Positions 19,174 through 27,680 of a stretch of 64,000 nucleotides of DNA are shown one piece after another. The stretch spans positions 2,108,001 to 2,172,000 of the forward strand of contig OY781919.1 in assembly GCA_963677215.1 (NCBI GenBank), written 5' to 3'. How positions within the stretch are numbered: position 1 is the first letter of the stretch; every line of letters starts with the position of its first letter. Origin of the DNA: G963676795 sp963677215 (GTDB lineage Bacteria; Desulfobacterota; Desulfuromonadia; Desulfuromonadales; Geopsychrobacteraceae). Position numbers and translations under genes: made by a program. The notes under the pieces were generated by a model. It was not told the origin of the DNA, did no database searches, and saw only the letters and a program-made list of their open reading frames with translations.

Positions 19174-20922
19174 CTACTGTTCCATACGTTTCAGCAGTTG
19201 CAGGTAGTAGCCGCCTTTCTTAAGTAACTCGTGGTGATTACCTTGTTCGACGATGCGCCCATCCTTCATTACCAGAATCAATTCCGAGTGTTGGATCGTC
19301 GACAGACGATGGGCAATGGCAATGACCGTTTTTTCTTTAAAAATTCTGGCGGTGGCCTTTTGGATAAGGTTTTCTGTCACTGAATCGACAGAGCTGGTCG
19401 CTTCGTCGAGCAGAATCAAATCGCTTTTTCCGGCAATCGCCCGGGCGAAAGAAATCAGCTGAGCCTGGCCGGCAGAGAGGTTCTTGCCATTATCGATGAT
19501 CCGGTAATCGAGCCCCTCCTTGAAACGATCGATGAATTGATCCGCGTAGACAAATTCGGCAGCTTTTCTGACCTCTTGCTCACCTATGCCTGGGCGACCC
19601 AGAGAGATATTGAACCTGATGCTCTCGTTGAATAAAAACACATCCTGCTGCATCAGCGTGGTACATGAGAACAGTTCTGTTTTGGAGATATCCCGCAGCT
19701 CTCTGCCGTTGAGCAGGATGCTTCCCTGGTAGCTATCATAGGCCTTGGTGATCAGCCTCAGGATTGTCGATTTGCCGGAACCGGTTGCGCCGACAATAGC
19801 AATGTTTTCCCCCTTTTTAAGGCTGAAACAGACCTGGTTCAGTACGCGGGTTCCCTCGTTGTAGGAGAAATCGACTTCTTTGAACTCCAGGGTTGTGAAG
19901 TTGATCCGTTGGCCCTCGGCCAGTGGGGCGAGCTGGCCTTTTTCCGAGGGTTCGGCAAACAGGCGATCGATATGCTCTAGGGCCGAAAGCGCCCTCTGGA
20001 TCATGGCGATCTGCTGAGCAAATTCACGAATGGGGATGAACAGACGGTTCAGGATGTTGATAAAGCCGACCAGTACCCCGATGGTCACCACCCCTTTCAG
20101 AATACTGCCGGTTCCGATCCAGATAATCCCCGCCATGGTCACTGAGGTGAGCCCTTCAATCACCGAATAGAGCAGTGCGTCATAGATATTCGATTTGGTC
20201 TGAGCCTCCAGAAAACGCCGGTTTTTCTGTTTGAATCGGCGGATGGCCTTTATTTCCGCGGCATAAAGCTGGATGGTTTTGATACCGTTCAGGCATTCCT
20301 GCAGATAGGCTGTGGCATCGGCCAGCCCTTCCCGCGACTCGGTGTAATAGACCCGCAGCTTGTTCCTGAGCAGGTTCGTCAGTAAATAGACGGGCGGCAG
20401 GACGCAAAGGATCACCAGGGTCAGCTGCCAGGAGAGGTAAAGCAGAAAGCCGAACAGCGCGATGGTCTTGATAATATCGGTGACCAGTGACAGCACCCCG
20501 ATGGCCACCGATTCGCCGATCGCCTCCCCATCAGAGGTCATGCGGCTTAAGGTCACTCCGATGGGGGTGCTGTCATAATATTTGCGGGGCAGGGTCAGAC
20601 TGTGGCGATAGAGATCCTTGCGCATATCGGCGATGGCCATCTGTCCGGCCCGCTGGAGGCTGTAGGTGTAGATCGCATCGGCAATATAGTTGACGACAAC
20701 CGCCCCCGCCAGCAGCGTGACCATGAAGACCAGCCCCTTAAGCTCGGCGGCGACCAGGTAGTCATCGACAATCTTGATCAGCAGCCAGGGGTTGAGCAGG
20801 GTGCCGCCGATGGAGAACGGGACGGCCAGCAGGCTGTAGACGACCCACCTCCGGTAGGGAGCCATGTAGGCAAAAAAGCCCCGGATCAGTTGCCAGTCCG
20901 ATTTTTTCAACGTTTCACTCAT
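19174..20922 (-). CDS. ABC exporter half, catalytically complete subunit (MdlB/SmdB-like)
   Basis: 582 residues: six-helix type I exporter membrane domain (1-325) and an ATPase domain (Walker A GATGSGKST, Walker B LILLDEATSSVD with the catalytic Glu, H-loop AIAHRLST). The signature is altered to LSAGQAQ. The ATG at 20922 overlaps the stop of the partner gene (ATGA), giving tight coupling; a longer frame to 20949 lies within the partner gene. Paired with the next gene this makes a heterodimeric exporter with one canonical and one degenerate ATP site, as in MdlAB, TM287/288 and BmrCD. Substrate unknown (lipids, peptides or drugs are typical). Confidence 0.9.
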   Translation of the reverse strand: MSETLKKSDWQLIRGFFAYMAPYRRWVVYSLLAVPFSIGGTLLNPWLLIKIVDDYLVAAELKGLVFMVTLLAGAVVVNYIADAIYTYSLQRAGQMAIADMRKDLYRHSLTLPRKYYDSTPIGVTLSRMTSDGEAIGESVAIGVLSLVTDIIKTIALFGFLLYLSWQLTLVILCVLPPVYLLTNLLRNKLRVYYTESREGLADATAYLQECLNGIKTIQLYAAEIKAIRRFKQKNRRFLEAQTKSNIYDALLYSVIEGLTSVTMAGIIWIGTGSILKGVVTIGVLVGFINILNRLFIPIREFAQQIAMIQRALSALEHIDRLFAEPSEKGQLAPLAEGQRINFTTLEFKEVDFSYNEGTRVLNQVCFSLKKGENIAIVGATGSGKSTILRLITKAYDSYQGSILLNGRELRDISKTELFSCTTLMQQDVFLFNESIRFNISLGRPGIGEQEVRKAAEFVYADQFIDRFKEGLDYRIIDNGKNLSAGQAQLISFARAIAGKSDLILLDEATSSVDSVTENLIQKATARIFKEKTVIAIAHRLSTIQHSELILVMKDGRIVEQGNHHELLKKGGYYLQLLKRMEQ

Positions 20923-22718
20923 GCCTGCTGCGCCTTTTGCAGCTCCCATGTCTGCAGATAGAGTCCTGGCCGGCTGATCAACTCCTTGTGGGTGCCCTGG
21001 TCGACCAGTCTCCCTTCATCGAGAACCAGAATCAGATCAGCCCCTTCCAGAGCCTGAACCCGATGAGAGACAATCAGCAGAGATCTGGAGTGTTTGCGTT
21101 TCAATATCTCTCCCAACAGGAAGCGCTCGGTTTCATAATCGACCGCAGACAGAACATTATCCAGGATCAACAGGTCGCAGGGCTCCATCATCGAGCGCGC
21201 CAGGCTGATCCTCTGTTTCTGACCGCCGGAGAGCATGATCCCTTTTTCCCCGACCAGGGTGTTTAGCTGCTCGGGGAAGCGCTCTATCTCTTCTTTGAGC
21301 GCCGATTCGTAGATGATCTGCCGGAGCTTTTCCTCGCCCGGGTGTTCTTCTGTTGTCTGGCCAAACAGGATATTCTGTTCCACCGACTCGGAAAACAAGA
21401 AAACATCCTGGCTTACGGTACGTACCGAGCGTCTTAAATCGTCAAAGGAGAGTTCCAGGATATCCTGGTCTCCCAGAAATACCGTTCCCGGAGGTGGTTC
21501 CAGGTAACGGTTCAGGCAGTTGACCAGGCTGCTCTTTCCTGCACCGATTTTTCCCAGAATCCCAACCGTTTGCCCTGGCAGGATGGAGAAGCTGACATCG
21601 GCCAGAACAGGTTCATCATCATAGGCAATGGTCAGGTTCCTGACGAAAAGTCCCTTGTCAAACAGGCCTTTGCTGATTTCCACTGGCAGATTTTTCAGAC
21701 CCTCATGAGGGGTATCCGCATTGAGGATCGTTTCCAGACTGGTCATTCCCACCATCCCCTGCTGGAACAGCGTCGTTAGCCAGCCCAGGCCCATAAGTGG
21801 CATGGTCAGCAGCCCGGTATAGGCGATGAAGGCAGTAATCTCGCCAATTGAGAAGTCACCACGAATAACATAGATTCCTCCCACCATCAGCACCAGAACC
21901 TTCAAAATATTCTCCAGGTTGGAGAGGATCGGCATCAAGAAGGAGCGAACAAATGAGATGCGCAATGATTGGTTCAACAGGCCCTGGTTGTGGTGGTCGA
22001 ATTCCTCTTCACTCCAGTTAGACAGGCCGTAATTCTTGATGACATCGATCCCGGACAGGGACGAGACAATAAAGGCGGAAAGGGACTGCAGGCGGGTCAT
22101 TCTCTCCCTGGTGTGACCGACCACCACCTTCATCCCGATTCGCACAATGATAAAGACCAGCAGCACCGGAACAATGCAATAGAGCGTCAGACGCGGGGAG
22201 AGTTCCCACATTTTGTAGGGGGTCAGGGACAGGCTGGCGATGATGTTGAAAAACTGCATCAGACCAAAGCCGCAGATCAAGCGCACACCGCTGATGTCGT
22301 TTTGCAGACGAGAGATAATGCTGCCCGTTTCATTCTGCTCGTAATAGCTTCTTTGCAGCCTGGTCAGGTGGCTGAAGAGATCATTTTTCAGCTTGTATTC
22401 AATCGCCCGGCCAGGATTGAAAAAGAAAATACGCGAACAGGTGCGAACGACAATGACTAATAACGCAAGGGCGAACATCAGGATCAGGTAATGATAGAGC
22501 TCAGCGAGATTCGAGCGAAGTGGATCCTTCCCCTGACTGAGAAGATCGACGCACAGCTTCAGATAGGTGGGGATGGTGACAGCCAACCAGTTGGTGGCAA
22601 AGATAAACAGTATTCCCAATCCGTAGGACAGCTTGTGTTGAGAAATGTAATGGCGGAGGAGGTGAAAACGGTTCATATCTGCTTCGTCTTGAGGCTCAGT
22701 TTGATCATTCTTTATCAA
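20919..22718 (-). CDS. ABC exporter half, degenerate-site subunit (MdlA/SmdA-like)
   Basis: Up to 599 residues: six-helix membrane domain with the coupling-helix region QRSYYEQNETGSIISRLQND, then an ATPase domain with Walker A GKIGAGKSS and a perfect LSGGQKQ signature. Walker B reads LLILDNVLSAVD, so the catalytic Glu is Asn. Thus the ATP site formed by this Walker B and the partner's LSAGQ signature should be non-hydrolytic, while the partner's Walker site with this LSGGQ is active. It is the first gene of the pair. The start may be 22718 or 22676; neither has a strong ribosome site. Confidence 0.9.
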   Translation of the reverse strand: MIKNDQTEPQDEADMNRFHLLRHYISQHKLSYGLGILFIFATNWLAVTIPTYLKLCVDLLSQGKDPLRSNLAELYHYLILMFALALLVIVVRTCSRIFFFNPGRAIEYKLKNDLFSHLTRLQRSYYEQNETGSIISRLQNDISGVRLICGFGLMQFFNIIASLSLTPYKMWELSPRLTLYCIVPVLLVFIIVRIGMKVVVGHTRERMTRLQSLSAFIVSSLSGIDVIKNYGLSNWSEEEFDHHNQGLLNQSLRISFVRSFLMPILSNLENILKVLVLMVGGIYVIRGDFSIGEITAFIAYTGLLTMPLMGLGWLTTLFQQGMVGMTSLETILNADTPHEGLKNLPVEISKGLFDKGLFVRNLTIAYDDEPVLADVSFSILPGQTVGILGKIGAGKSSLVNCLNRYLEPPPGTVFLGDQDILELSFDDLRRSVRTVSQDVFLFSESVEQNILFGQTTEEHPGEEKLRQIIYESALKEEIERFPEQLNTLVGEKGIMLSGGQKQRISLARSMMEPCDLLILDNVLSAVDYETERFLLGEILKRKHSRSLLIVSHRVQALEGADLILVLDEGRLVDQGTHKELISRPGLYLQTWELQKAQQA

Positions 22719-23019
22719 AAAAAGTATCAGCTCCCAATAAGTGAAGCAAGACGAAATGCCGTTGATTCTGACATGAAATCATTGCATCGCTATTTGATAA
22801 CCCGTGGAGGCCTTTTATGGGTGTCAGTGTCATGACGAATGTCTATGGTCCTTCCGGAAGCTTTTGGCAACGCATGGCACGTGCGCCAGGGACACAGCTA
22901 TGGGGAGACTCATGCCGAGAGAGAAAATGAGGTGCCTTTTGTACAGTATAAAAAGGGAGAACCTGCCAAAGGGCTTGACACCAAAACAATGTAAAGATAT
23001 AACGAACATCGAAAAATCA
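22719..23019. other. Intergenic region upstream of the cobalamin riboswitches
   Basis: About 300 bases between the divergent ABC exporter pair and the riboswitch tandem. It must contain the promoter for the cbiK transcript. Overlapping short frames at 22800-23000 have no family resemblance, and I do not call them genes. Confidence 0.4.
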
Positions 23020-23165
23020 ACACCTGTCCGGTCAAGGGAAGAGGGGTGCGAAGCCCCCGCGGACCCGCCGCTGTGAGTGATGACGAAGGACCTGGCATGC
23101 CACTGTGAAGATCACGGGAAGGCGGTCCGGAGGATGAATCACGAGCCAGAAGACCTGCCGGAAAG
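23020..23165 (+). promoter_or_regulatory. Cobalamin riboswitch, first aptamer of a tandem
   Basis: The conserved core is present in order: a P3 hairpin (GGGGTGCGAAGCCCC), GCGGACCCGCCGCTGTGA, then CCACTG, GGGAAGGCGG, and the 3' box GAGCCAGAAGACCTGCC. The 5' half is less canonical than the second copy. It is followed by its own terminator at 23230-23264. It should bind adenosyl- or another cobalamin and shut off the cbiK transcript when the vitamin is plentiful. Confidence 0.88.
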
Positions 23166-23229
23166 ACAAGGCCTTAACTTCCACGGGAATTTGGGAGAGG
23201 TTTAGGCAATAGCTTCTAAATACGGATGA

Positions 23230-23264
23230 AGCCCGCAGACCATTTCGGTGTGCGGGCTTTTTTT
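23230..23264 (+). terminator. Terminator of the first cobalamin riboswitch
   Basis: AGCCCGCA (23230-23237) pairs with TGCGGGCT (23251-23258), with further pairing inside, followed by seven T residues. It ends four bases before the closing stem of the second aptamer. Confidence 0.88.
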
Positions 23265-23267
23265 GTC

Positions 23268-23439
23268 AGTTGTCAGGAGTAGGAAAGGGAGTGCGAATCT
23301 CCCGCGGACCCGCCGCTGTAACGGGGGACTGGGCTTTTCAGGGAAACACCCACTGTCGGATATCCGCTTGAGGACAAATCCGCTGGGAAGGGAGAAAGGT
23401 TCGGGGTAATCCCGGAGTCAGAAAGCCTGCCTGATAACT
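23268..23439 (+). promoter_or_regulatory. Cobalamin riboswitch, second aptamer of a tandem
   Basis: A 10-bp closing stem (23268-23277 with 23430-23439, one G-U pair) encloses the cobalamin core: GCGGACCCGCCGCTGTAACGGG, CCACTG, GGGAAGGG, GTAATCCCGGAGTCAGAAAGCCTGCC (given here in parts: GTAATCCCGG and AGTCAGAAAGCC). A hairpin at 23443-23469 (CCGGCTG/CAGCCGG) separates it from the terminator and may act as the anti-terminator. It is the canonical copy and lies directly upstream of cbiK. Confidence 0.92.
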
Positions 23440-23485
23440 TAACCGGCTGTGGATGGTAAAAGCAGCCGGAGGGATGGGTGCGCCC

Positions 23486-23516
23486 AGGCCTCCGGTTGAC
23501 TCCGGAGGCCTTTTTT
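23486..23516 (+). terminator. Terminator of the second cobalamin riboswitch
   Basis: A perfect 10-bp stem, AGGCCTCCGG (23486-23495) and CCGGAGGCCT (23502-23511), with a 6-base loop and six T residues. It is 22 bases upstream of the cbiK start, so folding decides whether cbiK is transcribed. Confidence 0.92.
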
Positions 23517-23538
23517 CGATCTGCGAGGAGGATCACAA

Positions 23539-24531
23539 ATGTTGCGCATCGCCCTGAAACCCCTGTTATCGTTAGTGCTGGTCAGCTTGCTGTTGTGCGG
23601 AGTCAGTTTCGCTATGGACGATTCAGAACACAAAACCGAAAAAGCCGCCATCGTCGTCGCCTCTTTCGGCACCACTTACCCGAGCGCCGTCGATTCACTG
23701 CTGGCGATTGTCCACGACATCGAAACCCGCTATCCGAACACCCCGGTGCAGATGGCTTTTACTTCCAACATCATCCGCCAAAAGTGGCACAGCCGAGTCG
23801 ATGACCAGAACTATCGTAACTCTCACCCAGAGGTGCCGGACTATTTTTACAACATCAAAAACGTTCTCGGCGCCATGGCCGACCTGCAGAACCAGGGCTA
23901 TAAATCGATCGTCGTGCAGCCGACCCATCTGACCCATGGTGAAGAGTTCCTGGATGTCGAAGCCTACGTCAAGGGACTGATCTCGATCAAAACCGTTCGC
24001 GAACACTGGCAGCCGTTCAACAAGATCGCTCTCGGCCGCCCGTTGATGGGCAGCTGGGGACCACAATTCCCATACCCGGAAGATGTTGAAAAGCTCGCCC
24101 AGGCATTTGAAAGTGATGTCAAGGCAGCTCAGAAGCTAGGCGCCGCTCTGGTCTATATGGGGCATGGCAACGAGCTGTTGTCAACCGGTCTCTATTATGA
24201 GCTGGAACTGAAGATGAACGAGCTCTACCCGCAGGTCAAAACCGTGATCGGTACGGTTGAGGGGCACCCCTCGTTTGACGAAGCACTGGCTAAAATCGAA
24301 GCTATCGACAACAAGAAAATCATGTTAAAGCCGCTGATGGTTGTTGCCGGTGACCACGCTACCAACGACATGGCTGGAGACGAAGAGGATTCCTGGAAAA
24401 CCATGCTGCAAGCAAAAGGATTTAAGGTAACCCCCGTTCTGGAGGGCGTGGGTGAAAATGCGGCGGCTCGCCAGCTGTTTATTGACCATCTGCAGGATGC
24501 TGCGACAGAGGCCGGGATAGAACTTCGCTGA
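23539..24531 (+). CDS. cbiK: Sirohydrochlorin cobaltochelatase CbiK, exported type
   Basis: 330 residues. It inserts Co2+ into sirohydrochlorin in the anaerobic (early-cobalt) cobalamin pathway. Residues 1-28 form a signal peptide (LSLVLVSLLLCGVSFAMDD), as in the periplasmic CbiK(P) of Desulfovibrio vulgaris. Metal-ligand histidines are visible as His209 in VYMGHGNELLSTG and His273 in VAGDHATNDMAGD, 64 residues apart, matching the 62-residue spacing known in CbiK. GAGGAGGA precedes the ATG. It is controlled by two cobalamin riboswitches. A periplasmic chelatase without nearby pathway genes may serve cobalt or iron-porphyrinoid handling in the envelope instead of bulk B12 synthesis (inference). 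Confidence 0.93.
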   Translation: MLRIALKPLLSLVLVSLLLCGVSFAMDDSEHKTEKAAIVVASFGTTYPSAVDSLLAIVHDIETRYPNTPVQMAFTSNIIRQKWHSRVDDQNYRNSHPEVPDYFYNIKNVLGAMADLQNQGYKSIVVQPTHLTHGEEFLDVEAYVKGLISIKTVREHWQPFNKIALGRPLMGSWGPQFPYPEDVEKLAQAFESDVKAAQKLGAALVYMGHGNELLSTGLYYELELKMNELYPQVKTVIGTVEGHPSFDEALAKIEAIDNKKIMLKPLMVVAGDHATNDMAGDEEDSWKTMLQAKGFKVTPVLEGVGENAAARQLFIDHLQDAATEAGIELR

Positions 24532-24553
24532 TCCTTTCGGCAACAGCGGCCAG

Positions 24554-24840
24554 TCTGGTGAGATTGAAGTCGCGGGCTTAAGCCGTTCTTTTGGAAAAAA
24601 CGTCGCGGTCGACCGAATCGATTTCCGGGTCGACCGCGGCGAGTTGTTTGCCTTTCCGGGGCCGAATGGCGCCGGAAAACGTCCAACCTCAACATGTTGA
24701 CCGGATTTCTCAAGCCGGACGCTGGAGAAATTTTCTTTCGCGACGAACTGTTCGAAGAGAAGCGGGGGGTAGCCAAGGAACTGATTGGTGTGGTGTCGCA
24801 GCATAACAATCTTGACCGTGAGTTGACAGCCGCCAAGAAC
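24554..24840 (+). pseudogene. Remnant of an ABC transporter ATP-binding gene
   Basis: Directly after cbiK, two reading frames together encode the start of an ABC ATPase: EVAGLSRSFGKNVAVDRIDF...GELFAFPGPNGAGK in one frame, then, after a shift within or just past Walker A, SNLNMLTGFLKPDAGEIFF...LIGVVSQHNNLDRELTA in another. The sequence stops there, losing the signature, Walker B and H-loop. It resembles drug/ABC-2 type ATPases (DrrA/CcmA-like). Being downstream of cbiK, it may once have been cotranscribed under the cobalamin riboswitches. Confidence 0.75.
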
Positions 24841-25014
24841 GACTCGACAGCTTTCTTCAAATGTACTTATATTTGAGAATATTTTGATCTGTTCGGAATA
24901 TCTGTTTGACAATGTACGACCCCGATTTTTGACAAACCGAAAAATTACTAACTTCATGGCAGGTCCGCCTCAAATGCATTTCGAGGAAAACGAAGAATTT
25001 TGAAAAATCGCATA

Positions 25015-26263
25015 TTAAGAAGACTTTTCCATGTCAAACCAACCGACCGATTTTTTACAGATCCCTACAAGCATTAACATGACAGGTACCTCGATGAGAA
25101 CACCGACCACCGTAGCGAGTGCGGCACCTGAGGAAAGTCCGAACAGCATGACTGAGGTTGCGATGGCCACTTCAAAGTGATTAGAGGCACCGATCATGGC
25201 GGCCTGAGGTTGCGATGGCCACTTCAAAGTGATTAGAGGCACCGATCATGGCGGCCGGGGCTGCATCCTCGTAGTTCAGCTTGAGGATTCGGGCTACACT
25301 ATAGCCCAGTCCGAAAATAAAGACGGTTTGCAGGAACAACGGGATCGCTATCCAGAGGATGGTCAGAGGATTTGCGAGAATGGTTTCCCCTTTGAAGCTG
25401 AACAAGAGGACGAGAGTCACCAGCAGTGCGCAGATGGTCACGGGAGTCAGGACGTGAAGAAATTTTCTATTGAACCACTCTTCTCCCTTATGTCCGATAA
25501 GCCATTTCCGGGAGAAATAACCGGCAACCAGCGGCAATGCCACATAGGCGGCAACGGATAACAGCAATGCCTGCCATGGGGCAGGGAGCTTGCCGACACC
25601 GAGCAGAAAACCGCCCAAGACCCCATAGAGAACCAGCATGGTCAGTGAGTTGATGGCAACCATGACGAGCGTTAAACCGTCATTGCCACGGGCCAGGTAG
25701 CCCCAGACCAGAACCATGGCGGTACAGGGTGCGATTCCGAGCAGGATACATCCGGCAAAGTAACTGCGCCAAAGCGGAATCTGGAGCATTTTCACTCCTT
25801 CATGCAAAACTACGGTTCCTGCGCCGTGTCCCGCGCCAACCGGCAGATTGAGACCGAACGGCATTTTTACCAGGTCCATCGCTTCGCTGCCGATCAGGCC
25901 TTTCAGCAGGAATCCAAGGAACAACATTGCGATAAAATACATGGTAAACGGCTTGATGCACCAGTTGATGAACAGGGTCAGAAAAACCGGCTTGCCGCTT
26001 TTTCCGGCCTTGACCACACTGGCAAAATCAATCTTAACCATGATCGGGTACATCATGAAGAACAGGCAGATGGCAATCGGAATGGAAACAACAGGAGCGC
26101 CATTGACATTGATGCTCATACCGTCCAGTGTTTGTGCCAGCGTCGGGGCGATTTTGCCGAGCAGGATCCCGGCCAGGATGCACAGTGCGACCCAGACGGT
26201 CAGGTACTTTTCAAAAATGCTGGTCATCTGCCGGTTGTTTGCCGGGCTGATTTCAATCTTCAT
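25015..26263 (-). pseudogene. acr3: Arsenite efflux permease Acr3, frameshifted by a tandem duplication
   Basis: An ACR3-family (BART superfamily) arsenite permease with about ten membrane segments. Hallmarks include FFMMYPIMVKIDF, the conserved Cys block GIAPCTAMVLVWGYLARGN and the late GASNHFEVAIATS motif. The first 350 or so codons read through, but an exact 52-bp duplication (25152-25255) shifts the frame. The upstream frame then ends in SGRHDRCL, while the true C-terminus (VMLFGLSSGAALATVVGVLIEVPVMLMLV...) lies in another frame ending at 25015. Removing one copy restores a protein near 398 residues. The 10th helix is lost, so function is doubtful. Slippage could restore it. Confidence 0.85.
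25152..25255. repeat. Exact 52-bp tandem duplication within acr3
   Basis: Copies at 25152-25203 and 25204-25255 are identical and adjacent. The unit is not a multiple of three, so it breaks the acr3 frame. The lack of any divergence between copies indicates a recent event, or an assembly artefact. Confidence 0.95.
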
Positions 26264-26479
26264 AGTGATAACTTTTCTTGATCACCGCCGGTTGTGTAAG
26301 TTGATTCAAAACAATCAACATATCCCACGTTGAGACATGAAGACCTGTTTCACTCAAAATCCTCTCAGTCTTAATTGAATCACAGCAAACTAGATATTCA
26401 AGACGTTCCCAGACACACCTGGCAGCTTGAATTACCCCGGGATTGTCGGAGACTCCAAGCTTTGAGAGTATGGGGTCAT

Positions 26480-26855
26480 AATTGTCGGGAACTGATTCAC
26501 CACAGCGACCGGGGCAGTCAGTATCTTTCGATCCGCTACACGGAACGTTTAGCTGAAGCGGGAATCAACGCTTCGGTTGGCACAACCAGAGATTCCTACG
26601 ATAACGCGTTGGCAGAGACAATCATCGGCCTTTACAAAGCGGAAGTCATTCACCATCGCGGCCCCTGGAAAGGTCGCGAGGCGGTTGAATATGCAACATT
26701 GGAGTGGGTGGATTGGTTCAATAATCGGCGGTTACTGGAACCGATCAGAAATATTCCACCGGCAGAGCGAGAGATGGAATATTATCGGCTAGAGGAGTCA
26801 AGCGAAGCTGCCTGACTCAAACGAAAACTGTCTCCGGAAAACCCGGCACGATTCA
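26480..26855 (+). mobile_element. IS3-family insertion sequence fragment (transposase C-terminus and right end)
   Basis: The frame from about 26487 to 26815 encodes the C-terminal part of an IS3-family OrfB integrase: LIHHSDRGSQYLS, DSYDNALAETIIGLYKAEVIH, WVDWFNNRRLLEPI. These hold the second Asp and the Glu of the DDE triad. The N-terminal half and OrfA are missing. About 40 bases after the stop, the likely right end (CTGTCTCCGGAAAACCCGG...ATTCA) abuts the broken arsF gene at 26855/26856. The ATG at 26375 begins in unrelated sequence. It is a dead remnant that marks rearrangement between acr3 and arsF. Confidence 0.85.
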
Positions 26856-27134
26856 GATTGCGGATCAGCAGTTCGTTTGAGGACAGCTCAAACTCTTCAA
26901 TAAAGTGTCGATTTTCCTGCACATCGACATCGATCGGTTGTCAGAGTAAAATGCCCAGCTCCAATTCCTGGGCGAACTCCTGTTCCAGAATCATCCCGGA
27001 GATCTCCTCAATTATCACACAGGTATCGCAACGTATTGTGCCATGAAAATAGTTGACGATCACCTCGGCAGAGGCCGGAGAGTTCAGTACCAGAAGCAGC
27101 GCAAAGGCGCGTAATACATGGTCATTTTTTTCAT
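26856..27134 (-). pseudogene. ArsF-family thioredoxin-like protein, broken
   Basis: On the minus strand an ATG at 27134 begins MKKMTM, then a one-base shift leads into a signal peptide (VLRAFALLLVLNSPASA) and the family core EVIVNYFHGTIRCDTCVIIEE. A TGA interrupts after ELGILL, apparently replacing a Trp codon, and the frame continues QPIDVDVQENRHFIEEFELSSNELLIRN until the IS3 fragment cuts it off. The YFHGTxRCxTC motif is typical of the ArsF family found in ars operons of anaerobes. So there are a frameshift, a nonsense codon and a 3' truncation. Confidence 0.75.
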
Positions 27135-27228
27135 GTTTGCTGTCTGTTCGGCACGATATAACTTGAACGGACGGTCATTCAGGCCGATCGTTCCGGAACG
27201 GTTTTACGCAACAAACCAGATCGTTTAT

Positions 27229-27654
27229 TCAGCAGCAGGATTTACAGTTGTATCCAGTCGTTGCCTTGTCAGATGTGCTCGTCTGGCGCACAATCCGTTT
27301 CACCGCATCTTTGACACGGTCGATATCGGCGCGCTCCAGATTAAGATTCTTGTTCTTTTCAATGCCTTCTTCAGTGAGCACAAGGTAGTGCTGCAGTGGA
27401 ACCTGGGCATTTTCAAGAATCGCTTTGGCGCAACCCATCGGGTAGCCGTCGATAGCCACCATCATCGGTACGTCCTTTGCCGACTGGACAAAGCCGGAAA
27501 GATGGCCGCCGATACCGGCCAGGCAGAACATCTTGCCGACCCCTTCCTGGGCCAGTTCTCCAGTTGCCTGGTTGGACAACTGGCCCACATTGGAGCCGCC
27601 AGAGCAGGCCAGAATCATGACTTCATTGCCACCATGACAACAATCTTCAGACAT
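27229..27654 (-). CDS. Putative zinc-binding DGC-domain protein of the ars cluster
   Basis: 141 residues with the pattern of the DGC/putative zinc-binding family: an N-terminal CCHGGNEVMILACSGGSNVGQLSNQAT and a later LAGIGGHLSGF and DGYPMGCAKAILE, with four conserved cysteines plus a CKSCC tail. This family recurs in arsenic and selenium/thiol-redox loci, and its biochemical role is not settled. The start at 27654 has GGAG at good spacing; an in-frame ATG at 27684 is less likely. It follows arsG by 26 bases and is probably cotranscribed. Confidence 0.82.
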   Translation of the reverse strand: MSEDCCHGGNEVMILACSGGSNVGQLSNQATGELAQEGVGKMFCLAGIGGHLSGFVQSAKDVPMMVAIDGYPMGCAKAILENAQVPLQHYLVLTEEGIEKNKNLNLERADIDRVKDAVKRIVRQTSTSDKATTGYNCKSCC

Positions 27655-27680
27655 TATTTCTCCTCTTTCACTGTTAATGT

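Noticed and set aside
22804..23076. 90-residue reading frame upstream of cbiK
   Set aside because: It runs into the first cobalamin aptamer and has no recognisable domain.
26375..26480. Start of the IS3 transposase at 26375
   Set aside because: The first 35 or so residues do not resemble IS3 OrfB; only the part from about 26487 does, so the ATG is accidental.
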